Of a stretch of 64,000 nucleotides of DNA, positions 18,108 through 27,090 are shown piece by piece. Source of the stretch: Faecalicatena fissicatena. GTDB taxonomy: Bacteria; Bacillota; Clostridia; Lachnospirales; Lachnospiraceae. The number at the start of each line of letters is the position of its first letter. Position 1 is the first letter of the stretch. The stretch spans positions 1 through 64,000 of the forward strand of contig LDAQ01000012.1 in the NCBI GenBank assembly GCA_001028025.1, in the 5' to 3' direction. Under the pieces are notes generated by a model that did no database searches, was not told the origin of the DNA, and saw only the letters and a list, made by a program, of their open reading frames with translations. A program made the translations under genes and the position numbers.

Positions 18108-18866
18108 ATGTTAAAGGTAAATCATTTAAGCAAAAGTTATCAGACAGGTGCCACCGTTTATCCGGTGCTCAAAGATATTTCATTTGAAATTAATAAAGGG
18201 GAATTCGTTGCAGTTATGGGGCCGTCAGGAAGTGGCAAGACAACGCTGCTCAACTGTATCTCCTGCTTTATCCCCCACGACAGCGGTGAAATACTGCTGA
18301 ATGGCAAGAACCTCTCCGGACTCAATGAAGCCAGGCTCGCAGCGGTGCGGAATCAGCATATGGGATTTGTATTCCAGGACTTCATGCTTCTGGACGGGCT
18401 GAGTGTATTCGAGAATATCTGCCTTCCGCAGATCATTGCCAAAAAACCGGTCGCTCAGATGGAAACCAAAGCAAAACGACTTTGTGAGATATTCGGCATC
18501 GACTCTATCGCAGCTAAATATCCGGCCGAAATTTCCGGCGGTGAAAAACAGAGGACAGCGGTTGCCAGGGCGCTGATGAACCAGCCTTACATGCTGCTGG
18601 CCGATGAACCTACCGGCAACCTGGACAGTAAGTCCTGCCGTGCAGTCATCGACGCATTTCTTCAGGCAAAAACAGAAATGCATGCAACCGTATTTATGGT
18701 AACCCACGACAGCTACGCCGCGTCTTTTTGTGACCGCGTAATTGTACTGAAAGACGGCGAGGTGAACCAGGAACTGGTGCGCACCGGAAACCGCCGTGAA
18801 TTTATGGACCAGCTGCTCGATGTACTCAGAACACTTGGAGGTGACGATTCCCATGACGCTGCATAG
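18108..18866 (+). CDS. ABC transporter ATP-binding protein, BceA type
   Basis: ATPase of a peptide-antibiotic sensing/detoxification ABC transporter (252 aa). Walker A GPSGSGKTT (about residue 38), Q-loop FVFQDFMLLDGLSV, signature SGGEKQR, Walker B MLLADEPTGNLDS and the switch histidine in VTHDSY are all intact. It overlaps the permease gene by 14 bp and so is translationally coupled to it. BceAB transporters normally work with a BceRS two-component system; none is adjacent. The Agr-like pair on the other side of elements A and B is of a different type. Confidence 0.92.
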   Translation: MLKVNHLSKSYQTGATVYPVLKDISFEINKGEFVAVMGPSGSGKTTLLNCISCFIPHDSGEILLNGKNLSGLNEARLAAVRNQHMGFVFQDFMLLDGLSVFENICLPQIIAKKPVAQMETKAKRLCEIFGIDSIAAKYPAEISGGEKQRTAVARALMNQPYMLLADEPTGNLDSKSCRAVIDAFLQAKTEMHATVFMVTHDSYAASFCDRVIVLKDGEVNQELVRTGNRREFMDQLLDVLRTLGGDDSHDAA

Positions 18867-20952
18867 TATCTTTTCCAAACTTAGAAAACAAAATAAAGGG
18901 CAGTACCTGATCCTGGGGTTCTGTATCTCCCTCTCGGTCCTGCTGATTACGTCTTTTGCCCTCATGTACCTGGGACCTACCATTCAGGAATTCCTGCCCG
19001 AAGGAGGGGATACCCGGAAACTGGCAACGCTCCTGCTGGGTGTAACAGCCGTGGGCTGTACCATATTTACACTCTACGCATCCAGCCTGTTCTTTCGCTA
19101 TAAGAGCCGGGAATTCGGCATTCTGCTGGCACTCGGTTCTCCGAAAAAAGCACTGAAGCCCCTGTTGTTTTCCGAGCTTGCTCTCGTCACCTGCATCAGT
19201 ACAGTAATCGGCCTGATCCTGTCGGTTCCGGTTTCCTTCGGCATATGGAAGCTGTTTGAGACCTTCCTTCTGCCCACAGAGGAAATGGTATACCGCTTTG
19301 GCTGGCAGGGATTTATCATAGGGATTGCATTCTGTATCGTACTTACCCTGCTGCTCTTTTTTGCAGGCAGGCGCTTTATACGCAGAACGGATATCATGGA
19401 TATTCTGCGGGCAGGCCAGAAAACAGAGATGGTAAAAGAAATTCCTTCCTGGACAGGAAAACTGGGCATCATCCTCACTGTCACAGGCATCGTACTTGCA
19501 CTGGGTGTGCCAGCTGTCGCAGCTAAAGTATTTTATATTAACATACCTTCCATCTTCAACCTTGTTTATTTCGTGGCACTTGCCGGGATTTATCTGATTA
19601 TACTCAGCTGCGTGTCCCAGTCTTCAGCCGGAAAGCACAAAGATAAGTATTACAAAAATCTGGTTTCCATCAGTATGATGCGTTTTACCGCAAAAGTGAC
19701 AACTAAAAACATGTGCGTTATCGTACTTTTACTGTTCTGCTGCCTGTTTGCTGCCTTTTTCGGGATGTTGTACAGTGACACTGAAGGAATTTCCATCGGG
19801 GAAAATGAAAAAGCCTATTCATTCCATTTTCCGGCAGAAGAAGAACAGATTACAAAAGAAGACATTGAGAATCTTGCCGATGATTATGACATAACCCTCG
19901 CTTCGTACACGGAAACCGATGCTGCAAATCTGGTAATCTCCTACCGTTACAGAGACCTGATTGACAGTGAGTACGTTACCCTGGATGCCAAAGAAGGCAA
20001 ACTGGCACTGTTCTTCCCGGAGAGCATCTATGAGGAGATCAGCGGACAGGACATCTCCGTTGAGCCAAATACGTATAAAACGATTACAAATAAGGACTAC
20101 AAAGAAACGCTGTGGGAATTCAAAGACGGACTGTACTCCGCTTTCAACCCGGATACAGGTAAAAACCTTGAACTTTCCTTTGGCGGCACCGTGGAATTCG
20201 ATGCTCTGAACAGTATGAGCAGTCCATTTGCCTATGTTCTGAATGATGCGGATTATCAGGCTGCAGCTGCCTCTCTTGGCAGCCAGTACATGGAAAAGGT
20301 CATATGTTTCGATGTAAAAGACACGGAACACTCCTATAGCTTTGCCCAAGCACTGCAGATGGAATACGTACGACACTCCAGCAAACTGTCTGATTTTATG
20401 GGAAATTATGATGCCTGGGAAGACCGGAAGGCACAGGAAAACGGCGAGACCTATGGCTATGCAGGAAGCATTGGGCTTTCAAGTGACATGGAACGTGCTC
20501 CATATGACTGGAAATACGCCCCCCGCTTAACCGTCCAGATGCGTCAGGAACATATGCAGGAAGTATCCGTTTACGTCATGCTCTGTCTGTACATCTTCAT
20601 CATCATGCTGGCGACCATCACAATCATGAGCTATGTGCGCAGCATCACAGTAGCAACAGACAACAAAACACTGTTCGAAAGCCTGACAAAACTCGGAGCT
20701 GGTCCCGTGTACAACAGAAACATCCTGAAAAAACAGCTCCGAAAAATCTTCCAGTACCCTGCGCTGATGGGATGTACCATCGCCTGGATATACGCACTGT
20801 TTATGTCTTTCTTTAACGATATGAGAGTGACCCCCTCCGAACTGCGCAACCTGGGATACCTGGTACTGCTGATATTTATAATCTGGGGAGTCCTCTACGC
20901 GGTATACAGATGTGCCCTCCACAAATCCCAGCAGATACTCGGAATACTTTAA
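18853..20952 (+). CDS. FtsX-like ABC permease, BceB type
   Basis: A 699-residue permease with the BceB layout: about four N-terminal helices (first at residues 15-40), two FtsX cores (helices near 50-230 and at the C-terminus), and a large extracellular domain (about residues 320-540) where BceB proteins recognise lipid-II-binding peptides. The frame opens at 18796, but GGAGGTGA sits 8 nt before the ATG at 18853, which gives the BceB-like start MTLHSIFSKL. It ends close to a YefM remnant and has no gene for a sensor kinase next to it. Confidence 0.88.
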   Translation: MTLHSIFSKLRKQNKGQYLILGFCISLSVLLITSFALMYLGPTIQEFLPEGGDTRKLATLLLGVTAVGCTIFTLYASSLFFRYKSREFGILLALGSPKKALKPLLFSELALVTCISTVIGLILSVPVSFGIWKLFETFLLPTEEMVYRFGWQGFIIGIAFCIVLTLLLFFAGRRFIRRTDIMDILRAGQKTEMVKEIPSWTGKLGIILTVTGIVLALGVPAVAAKVFYINIPSIFNLVYFVALAGIYLIILSCVSQSSAGKHKDKYYKNLVSISMMRFTAKVTTKNMCVIVLLLFCCLFAAFFGMLYSDTEGISIGENEKAYSFHFPAEEEQITKEDIENLADDYDITLASYTETDAANLVISYRYRDLIDSEYVTLDAKEGKLALFFPESIYEEISGQDISVEPNTYKTITNKDYKETLWEFKDGLYSAFNPDTGKNLELSFGGTVEFDALNSMSSPFAYVLNDADYQAAAASLGSQYMEKVICFDVKDTEHSYSFAQALQMEYVRHSSKLSDFMGNYDAWEDRKAQENGETYGYAGSIGLSSDMERAPYDWKYAPRLTVQMRQEHMQEVSVYVMLCLYIFIIMLATITIMSYVRSITVATDNKTLFESLTKLGAGPVYNRNILKKQLRKIFQYPALMGCTIAWIYALFMSFFNDMRVTPSELRNLGYLVLLIFIIWGVLYAVYRCALHKSQQILGIL

Positions 20953-21022
20953 CTAGAACGGGTGTCGTATAAAATTTTTTTATCGACGTACGTTACAATG
21001 TAATCAGGAAGGAGTTGATTAT

Positions 21023-21273
21023 ATGACGACTATCAGTGTTACAAAAGCAAGAGAGAATATCTATCAGTTGATTTCAGATGAAAAACTACTTGTGAGCCAA
21101 TTACTATAACGAACAATAAAGGGAAAAATGCGGTCTTAATAGGCGAAGCAGATTGGAAAGAGATAGAAGAAACACTATACCTAATGTCTATTCCCAAAAT
21201 GGCGGAATCCATCATCACTGGAGGCAACACTCCGTTGGAGGAATGCATATCTGAAGATAAGGTGGATTGGTAA
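21023..21273 (+). pseudogene. yefM: YefM/Phd-family antitoxin, frameshifted
   Basis: The first frame starts at ATG 21023 behind GGAAGGAG and reads MTTISVTKARENIYQLISDE, the canonical YefM opening. It stops after 28 codons at 21107-21109. The rest of the family continues in another frame: ITITNNKGKNAVLIGEADW, then SIPKMAESI to a stop at 21271-21273. The shift coincides with a run of five A residues (21081-21085); one additional A would restore the frame. No YoeB/Txe-type toxin frame follows; only about 50 bp separate this gene from a terminator. Either a dead antitoxin or a slippage-dependent gene. Confidence 0.85.
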
Positions 21274-21326
21274 GTGTATAATGGCAAAATAAGATAACGC
21301 TGGTTTAGAAAGTATTCCAAAATATC

Positions 21327-21357
21327 GGACCGCCCTCATCAGGCGGTCCTTTTTTTC
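21327..21357 (+). terminator. Terminator after yefM remnant, overlapping MATE 3' end
   Basis: GGACCGCC and GGCGGTCC arms (21327-21334, 21342-21349) with a 7-nt loop and a T7 tract on the plus strand. The convergent MATE gene stops inside the hairpin. Confidence 0.9.
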
Positions 21358-22676
21358 AGAAACTTTTTCTTCATATAAATATAACCGATTCCGTCCGCAA
21401 GCAGCCATCCAATAGGAACTGCGGCCCAGATCCCTGTCACCCCGATCTGAGGGACTGCAGACAGGGCATACGCCAGAACCACCCGGCTTCCCAGCGATGC
21501 TGCGGTAAGGATCACGGACATGCCCGGCATCTTGACTGCCCTGTAAAAACCATAGAACAGAAATAGGAAGCCGATCAGACAATAAAAGCTTCCCTCGATT
21601 CTGAGGTAGCTTATACCCACGGCGAGTATCTCTGTCTCCTGTGGTTTTATAAACAGAAGGAGCAATGGTTTTGCAAAAATCCACACGCCTGCAGAGATAA
21701 CCAGGCAGAAAATGCATACAAGCAGTACAGCACTTTTGATTCCTTCCCGTATACGCCCCTTCTTCCCGGCCCCGTAATTCTGCGCCACAAATGTGGAAAA
21801 TGCATTACCAAAATCCTGAACGGGCATGTATGCAAAAGAATCGATCTTCACCGCAGCAGAAAAAGCCGCCATCACGATTGTGCCAAAGCTGTTCACCAGC
21901 CCCTGCACCATCAGAATTCCAAAATTCATGACCGATTGCTGAATGCAGGTCAAAAATGACAGTTGAAATATTTCCTTCAAAACCGGAACATTCCACCTGA
22001 AATGTATTCTGCCGGGCATCATTCCCCGGAACCTCATCACTACATACAGACAGATTCCCGCCGCAGATACGTACTGAGAAATGACCGTAGCCGCCGCGGC
22101 ACCTGCAACACCCATTTTTAATACCAGCACAAAATATAAGTCAAGCCCTATATTCAGAACCGCTGAGACTCCCAGGAATATAAGAGGCACCGTGGAGTTC
22201 CCCAGTGCCCTGAGCCATGAGGCGAAAAAGTTATACAGAAAAGTAGCTGGTATTCCCCAGAAGATAACCCACAGGTATTCCCGCATCATTCCGTAAATCT
22301 CCCCTGGCACCTGCATAAGCCTGAGGATCAGATCAATTCCTCCGAATACAATCCCAACCACGAGGGCTGTCACTCCGCCGATCAGGACAAAAGACATGAA
22401 CACACCGTTTTTCAGGCCGTCCATGTCCTTTTTTCCAAAACAAAGGGAGAATTCCACGCTGCTCCCCATACACAGACCTAAGAGAATGGATGTCAGAAAT
22501 GTCATCAACGTGTAGGAAGCACCGACTGCCGCCAGTGCCTCCTTTCCTAAAAACTGTCCTACAATTAAAGTATCCGCAATATTATACAGCTGCTGAAGCA
22601 GATTACCTGCCATCATAGGCAGGGCGAACCAGATCAGAGACTTTCTGATACTGCCCTCCGTAAAATCCCGATTCAT
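21339..22676 (-). CDS. MATE-family efflux transporter
   Basis: A 445-aa inner-membrane antiporter of the multidrug and toxin extrusion family with about twelve helices in two homologous halves. The N-terminus SIRKSLIWFALPMMAGNLLQQLYNIADTLIVGQ is split here over a typical first helix, and ALAAVGASYTLMTF follows. The substrate cannot be read from the sequence; drug or metabolite export by cation antiport is the family norm. It is convergent with the yefM remnant and 26 bp downstream of the FGGY kinase gene. Confidence 0.92.
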   Translation of the reverse strand: MNRDFTEGSIRKSLIWFALPMMAGNLLQQLYNIADTLIVGQFLGKEALAAVGASYTLMTFLTSILLGLCMGSSVEFSLCFGKKDMDGLKNGVFMSFVLIGGVTALVVGIVFGGIDLILRLMQVPGEIYGMMREYLWVIFWGIPATFLYNFFASWLRALGNSTVPLIFLGVSAVLNIGLDLYFVLVLKMGVAGAAAATVISQYVSAAGICLYVVMRFRGMMPGRIHFRWNVPVLKEIFQLSFLTCIQQSVMNFGILMVQGLVNSFGTIVMAAFSAAVKIDSFAYMPVQDFGNAFSTFVAQNYGAGKKGRIREGIKSAVLLVCIFCLVISAGVWIFAKPLLLLFIKPQETEILAVGISYLRIEGSFYCLIGFLFLFYGFYRAVKMPGMSVILTAASLGSRVVLAYALSAVPQIGVTGIWAAVPIGWLLADGIGYIYMKKKFLKKRTA

Positions 22677-22702
22677 GTTTCTTCACCTGATAAGGCCTGC
22701 AG

Positions 22703-24298
22703 TTAATCCAATATCTCTACAGCTGCCCGCTCGATCGGCAGACCTGCCACATACCTCTCCATAAACTTCTCAAAGCCTTCCACATCTTTTGGATCCGGCT
22801 CGAGTGTAACAGACTTCTCGTCTGCAAATATTTTCTGTGCCAGGTAAGCATCCAGTGTCTCGCCCTCTTCTTTGTTCTTCATATAGGAAGCCAGCAGCGC
22901 AATGCCCCATGCACCGCCCTCTCCTGCAGTCTCCATAACAGATACCGGTACTTTCGTAGCCGCTGCCATAATTCTCTGTCCCACACCGGCTGTTTTGAAG
23001 AGTCCGCCGTGTCCCAGAATCTGATCAAGCTCCACGCCATCGTTGTACAGGATGTCCATACCCAGTTTCAGCGCGCCCAGACACGTAAACAGATGGGAAC
23101 GCATAAAGTTTGCCAGAGTAAACTTACTCTCCGGTGTTCTCACGAACATCGGGCAGCCCTTCTCAAACCCGGTAATGTGCTCGCCTGAGAAATAGCAGTA
23201 GGAAAGCAGTCCGCCGCAGTCCGCATCGCCTTCCAGCGCTTTGTTATACAGAGTTCCGAACAGCTTGTTCATATCCACTTCCATGCCCATAGCCTCTGAA
23301 AATTCTTTAAACAGATTCACCCATGCATTCAGATCAGATGTGCAGTTATTGGAATGAACCATAGCTACCAGATCCCCAGCCGGTGTTGTCACCAGATCGA
23401 TCTCCGGATATACTTTGGAGAGTTCTCTTTCCAGAACGACCATAGCGAATACAGAGGTGCCTGCTGATACATTGGCCGTACGCTTTGCAACACTGTTCGT
23501 TGCTGCCATGCCTGTACCACCGTCACTCTCCGGCGGACACACCGGTATTCCGGCTTTCAAGGTGCCTGTCACATCCAGCATTCTTGCCCCCTCTTCACTG
23601 AGCACGCCTGCATCTTCACCTGCAACCAGTACTTCAGGAAGCAGTTCCTGCAGTTTCCATGGATATCCACACTCTTTTACAAGTTCGTCAAACTGTTCTT
23701 CCATGCGCTGGTTGAAATCCTTCTTCTCTACATCGATCGGGAACATTCCGGAAGCTTCGCCGATACCAAGTACCTTTTTACCTGTCAGCTGCCAATGTAC
23801 GTATCCGGCCAGCGTCGTAAAGAAATCAATATCTTTCACATGCTCTTCCCCGTTCAGGATTGCCTGATACAGATGCGCGATGCTCCATCTTTGAGGAATA
23901 TTGTACTGAAATACCTCTGTCAGCTTTTGGGATGCCTGTCCTGTGATGTTGTTTCTCCATGTACGGAAGGCTGTCAGCAGCTCTCCGTCCTTATTAAAAG
24001 GAAGGTAGCCGTGCATCATACCGCTGAATCCAATGACACCGATCGTCTCCAGCGCCAGGCCATATGTATTCTTTACATTTCCAGCCAGATCCTGGTAGCA
24101 GTCCTGCAGTCCCTTCCATACGGCATCCAGACTGTATGTCCAGATGTTATTTACATACTGATTCTCCCAGTCATGGCTTCCTGAAGCAAGGACCTTTCCG
24201 GCCTCGTCCACCAGTACGGCTTTAATTCTTGTAGAGCCAAATTCAATTCCCAGAGCGGTTTTTCCCGCTGCAATGATTTCTTTTGCTTCCATGTTCAT
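22703..24298 (-). CDS. FGGY-family carbohydrate kinase
   Basis: A 531-residue sugar kinase with the FGGY actin-like fold: N-terminal LGIEFGSTRIKAVLVDEAG, the central VIGFSGMMHGYLPFN, the FGGY glycines around ANVSAGTSVFAM, and a C-terminal ATP motif LGHGGLFKTAGVGQRIMA. It is longer than xylulokinase (about 490) and its exact sugar is not evident; xylulose or a related ketose is plausible. The start ATG at 24298 is preceded by AGGAGAGG. No isomerase or aldolase is adjacent, only the MATE transporter downstream. Confidence 0.85.
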   Translation of the reverse strand: MNMEAKEIIAAGKTALGIEFGSTRIKAVLVDEAGKVLASGSHDWENQYVNNIWTYSLDAVWKGLQDCYQDLAGNVKNTYGLALETIGVIGFSGMMHGYLPFNKDGELLTAFRTWRNNITGQASQKLTEVFQYNIPQRWSIAHLYQAILNGEEHVKDIDFFTTLAGYVHWQLTGKKVLGIGEASGMFPIDVEKKDFNQRMEEQFDELVKECGYPWKLQELLPEVLVAGEDAGVLSEEGARMLDVTGTLKAGIPVCPPESDGGTGMAATNSVAKRTANVSAGTSVFAMVVLERELSKVYPEIDLVTTPAGDLVAMVHSNNCTSDLNAWVNLFKEFSEAMGMEVDMNKLFGTLYNKALEGDADCGGLLSYCYFSGEHITGFEKGCPMFVRTPESKFTLANFMRSHLFTCLGALKLGMDILYNDGVELDQILGHGGLFKTAGVGQRIMAAATKVPVSVMETAGEGGAWGIALLASYMKNKEEGETLDAYLAQKIFADEKSVTLEPDPKDVEGFEKFMERYVAGLPIERAAVEILD

Positions 24299-24452
24299 TA
24301 AACACCTCTCCTACTTATTCAGAATTGTCTATTATTCTTCCAGGTCTTCTTATACTGCTGTTTTTACAGAACTCCTGAATTACTTCTATTTTATCCTGTC
24401 CAGTCATTTAATACAACTATTTTTTAACGAAGATTGAGAGGGGGATTTTTTT

Positions 24453-24480
24453 GGGGGGACGCCTGGCGTGAGACGGGACG
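24453..24480 (+). repeat. Solo left end of the palindromic family (F)
   Basis: GGGGGGACGCCTGGCGTG followed by GACGGGACGG matches the left terminus of elements A, C and E, but no matching right arm follows. The next bases, GGAACTGTT, resemble sequence found just beyond the right end of element C (about 31362), so this may be an internally deleted copy. Confidence 0.55.
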
Positions 24481-24659
24481 GAACTGTTTTGGGAGAGGGA
24501 TTGATCTGGTGCAGCTATTTTCTTGTTCTGGGTATCGTTATTCCGGCGCAGTCAGATTATGCTAATAATATGGCTGAACTTGTTGTTTCGGTTTTGAGTG
24601 TAATTTCTATTTTGTTTGCCTTTGTTGAATTTTTAAGAAGAAAGGATGATAAAGATTAA
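24468..24659 (+). CDS. Possible small membrane protein
   Basis: An open frame of up to 63 codons from a GTG inside the repeat end F. The segment after about residue 12 holds two hydrophobic stretches and a basic/acidic tail (FLRRKDDKD). A terminator follows directly after the stop, which supports a real 3' end. No convincing ribosome site or family resemblance is visible; it may be the truncated end of a larger membrane gene. Confidence 0.3.
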   Translation: MRRDGTVLGEGLIWCSYFLVLGIVIPAQSDYANNMAELVVSVLSVISILFAFVEFLRRKDDKD

Positions 24660-24664
24660 AGGAT

Positions 24665-24691
24665 GGCTGAGAAAATCAGCTGTCTTTTTTT
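24665..24691 (+). terminator. Terminator after small membrane frame
   Basis: GGCTGA/TCAGCT stem (24665-24670, 24676-24681) with a T7 run at 24685-24691, directly after the stop at 24659. Confidence 0.65.
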
Positions 24692-24793
24692 ATTTATGGG
24701 TTAGTCCGATGAAAAGACCTTCTCATAACAGGATCCGTATATTTTTACCAAACATGAAAATACTATTCTGAGAATCTATTTAAGGAGGCACGT

Positions 24794-25303
24794 ATGGACA
24801 AACAAATACTGCAGTTGATTAACGGACAGATTAATTTTGAATTCTTTTCTTCTTATCTTTATCTTGGTTTTGCAAATTATTACGCGGAAGCCGATCTGGA
24901 CGGTTTTGAGAACTGGTTTCGCATCCAGGCACAGGAGGAACTTGATCATGCAATGCTGCTGATCCAGTATCTTCATAACAATGACCAGAAAGTCATTCTG
25001 GAACAGATCCGCAAACCGGATCTGAAGCTTACCAGCCACACCCAGCCGCTGAAAATTGCTTATGAGCATGAAAAACAGGTAACTGTACGCTTTAACCGGA
25101 TCTATGAGGCAGCCTTTAAAAAGAAGGATTTCCGCACCACACAACTGCTTGAATGGTTCATCATGGAACAGGGCGAGGAAGAAAAAGCCGCCAGTGATCT
25201 CTTGGCCAAAATGAATCTGTTCGGCAATGACTCAAAAGGACTTTACGAACTCAACAAGGAGTTTGCTGCCAGAGTCTATGCTGCCCCCTCACTCGTACTT
25301 TAG
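24794..25303 (+). CDS. ftnA: Ferritin
   Basis: Iron-storage four-helix-bundle protein of 169 aa that oxidises Fe(II) and holds the mineral in a 24-mer cage. Ferroxidase ligands are visible: a glutamate in QINFEFFSSYLYL (about residue 17), the pair in QAQEELDHAM (about 49-53) and a later glutamate in the EQGEEEKAA helix (about 126-131). AAGGAGGCACGT precedes the start. It is followed 59 bp later by a superoxide reductase, so the two form an oxidative-stress and iron-handling unit. Confidence 0.95.
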   Translation: MDKQILQLINGQINFEFFSSYLYLGFANYYAEADLDGFENWFRIQAQEELDHAMLLIQYLHNNDQKVILEQIRKPDLKLTSHTQPLKIAYEHEKQVTVRFNRIYEAAFKKKDFRTTQLLEWFIMEQGEEEKAASDLLAKMNLFGNDSKGLYELNKEFAARVYAAPSLVL

Positions 25304-25362
25304 AGCGGGCTTTATCATTCAGGGAGAACCTGAAAAGTTTAATTCAAACGGAGGAATCAAAA

Positions 25363-25752
25363 ATGTCAAAACATGAACCAATCTTTTATGCCTGTGACAA
25401 CTGTCATATCATTATCGAGGAAATTAACGGAAACAAAGAAGGCTTTTCCTGCTGCGGAACCCAGATGGAAAAACTCACCCCGAATACATCCGAAGGCGCA
25501 CACGAAAAACACATGCCGGTAGTAGAACAAAATGGGAACACGATTACGGTTAAAGTGGGAAGCATCTTTCATCCCATGTCAGAGGAGCACAGTATCGAAT
25601 GGATCTATCTGCAGACTGAAAAAGGCGGACAGAGAATCCATCTTGATCCGGACAGCGAACCTGTTGCAACATTTGTAGTGTGTGATGGGGACAGGGCGCT
25701 GGCAGCATACGCATACTGTAACCTCCATGGCTTCTGGAAGGTGGAAATCTAA
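25363..25752 (+). CDS. dfx: Desulfoferrodoxin / superoxide reductase
   Basis: Reduces superoxide to hydrogen peroxide without making oxygen, typical of anaerobes. The N-terminal desulforedoxin-like domain shows CDNC (about residue 11) and SCCG (about 30). The catalytic Fe site ligands are seen in HEKHMPVVE, SIFHPMSEEHSIEW and the C-terminal YCNLHGFWK. The length of 129 aa is normal for the two-domain form. GGAGGAATC precedes the start. It is probably co-transcribed with ferritin and ends at a strong terminator. Confidence 0.95.
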   Translation: MSKHEPIFYACDNCHIIIEEINGNKEGFSCCGTQMEKLTPNTSEGAHEKHMPVVEQNGNTITVKVGSIFHPMSEEHSIEWIYLQTEKGGQRIHLDPDSEPVATFVVCDGDRALAAYAYCNLHGFWKVEI

Positions 25753-25822
25753 GGGGGCGGAAGGTACGGAGGAAGTACGCCTGCGCAAAGAGGGACTCAG
25801 GTCGGGACGGGGGAAAAAGAAG

Positions 25823-25875
25823 AGGAACCTTTGCAGGTACATTCTATGCTCCTGCAAAGGTTCCTTTTCTTTTTC
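25823..25875. terminator. Bidirectional terminator
   Basis: Perfect 15-nt arms (25823-25837 and 25851-25865; core AACCTTTGCAGG) with T-rich flanks on both strands, between the convergent superoxide reductase and DUF4179 genes. Confidence 0.92.
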
Positions 25876-25899
25876 CCCCGCCAACGGCGCGCCCCTCTT

Positions 25900-27090
25900 C
25901 TACTCCATTCCAAATGGAATCTCTGCCAGCACTATCATATTTCCATTTTCGTCTAGTCCTGCATTTTTGTCTATTACCTGCAGTATAAATTGAGTTGCAT
26001 CGGAATGGTCAAATACCATTTCCTGGATCTGGCCGCCGGTTTCTGATTCCTCGGTACGGGAACCAAATTCCTGGTATATACGGTTTCCATTTGTGTCTGT
26101 CAGGATAACATCCGGGTTTCTTACTGCATATTCTTCCGGCAGGTAGTATTCAATGTGCATATTGCTTGGAGTCTGTATTACTTTCTTTACGATGAATCCG
26201 TTGTTTTCTGCGTTTGGCTCTGCTTCTCTGTTCTGGGAAGTATCCATGGTTGCTTTGAACTTCAGATCCCAGCTTCCTTTCACGGTTTTGAATCCGAGTC
26301 TGCTGAAATCTACTTTATCGAAGTTCTCCAGCGTTGAGTCCTGCTCTTCTCCTGATCTGTGGGCACCGATAGCGTCTGCGTTTATTTCTACCACTGTATC
26401 CTCGGTGAATTCACCGCCGTCTAAATAAGAAACGGGAATTCTCATAAGAGAGACAAAGACTCCATCCTCAGATTTATTTCCGGTTAATGTTGTTGTGGTA
26501 TACGCTTCTTTTCCATCTACTGTAACCCAGGACCAGAAGGACACCGGATCCCCCTCCTCGTAGGTTAACAAATCAAGCCTGTCGGCCGTGTTCAGCTCTG
26601 CATCCTCTGTTCGTATGGAAAGAGTGAAATATAAATCTAATCCATCGCAGTATGCGTCTGTCACACTGATCGTGATTCCCTGGTCTTCCGCTACGTTTGT
26701 AATCTCTTCTTCTGGTTCTGTTACCACCGGTTTGGAATGCTTCTCAATATTGCTGTATGCCGTTTTGTCTTTATCGGGATAGGGATTGCTCTCATGCATC
26801 TTCTGCAGACGGCCGAATACATCCCCCAGTATCGGAATGTCTTTTGCAAGTGCCGGGTTTGCATAAAATACACCCGACAGTACAATCACAAGGCATGCTG
26901 CGGCTGCGGCAATTCCCAGCCCTCTGTTCATACGTTTCCTGCTGCCTCCGCCTCCAATGCGCTTCATATGCACCTCACCGCTGCGGATCTTCTCATACAT
27001 ATCTTCCATCCGGTTATTTACGATATCCGGTATCTCTATATCATTCTGTAATGCTTCTTTCAGTTCCATATCATTTTCCTGTCTGTTCAT
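25900..27090 (-). CDS. DUF4179 anti-sigma-factor-like membrane protein
   Basis: A 396-aa protein with a cytoplasmic N-terminal segment of about 55 residues, one membrane helix (GIAAAAACLVIVLSGVF, about 58-75) and a large extracytoplasmic DUF4179 domain. The arrangement is that of anti-sigma factors paired with ECF sigma factors. Its start overlaps the sigma factor stop by 4 bp, so the two are coupled. It presumably holds the sigma factor at the membrane until an envelope signal arrives; the signal is unknown. Confidence 0.85.
   Translation of the reverse strand: MNRQENDMELKEALQNDIEIPDIVNNRMEDMYEKIRSGEVHMKRIGGGGSRKRMNRGLGIAAAAACLVIVLSGVFYANPALAKDIPILGDVFGRLQKMHESNPYPDKDKTAYSNIEKHSKPVVTEPEEEITNVAEDQGITISVTDAYCDGLDLYFTLSIRTEDAELNTADRLDLLTYEEGDPVSFWSWVTVDGKEAYTTTTLTGNKSEDGVFVSLMRIPVSYLDGGEFTEDTVVEINADAIGAHRSGEEQDSTLENFDKVDFSRLGFKTVKGSWDLKFKATMDTSQNREAEPNAENNGFIVKKVIQTPSNMHIEYYLPEEYAVRNPDVILTDTNGNRIYQEFGSRTEESETGGQIQEMVFDHSDATQFILQVIDKNAGLDENGNMIVLAEIPFGME

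Noticed and set aside
21274..21326. YoeB/Txe toxin gene after the YefM remnant
   Set aside because: Only about 50 bp remain before the terminator and the frame has an early stop; too little to call a toxin, even as a remnant.
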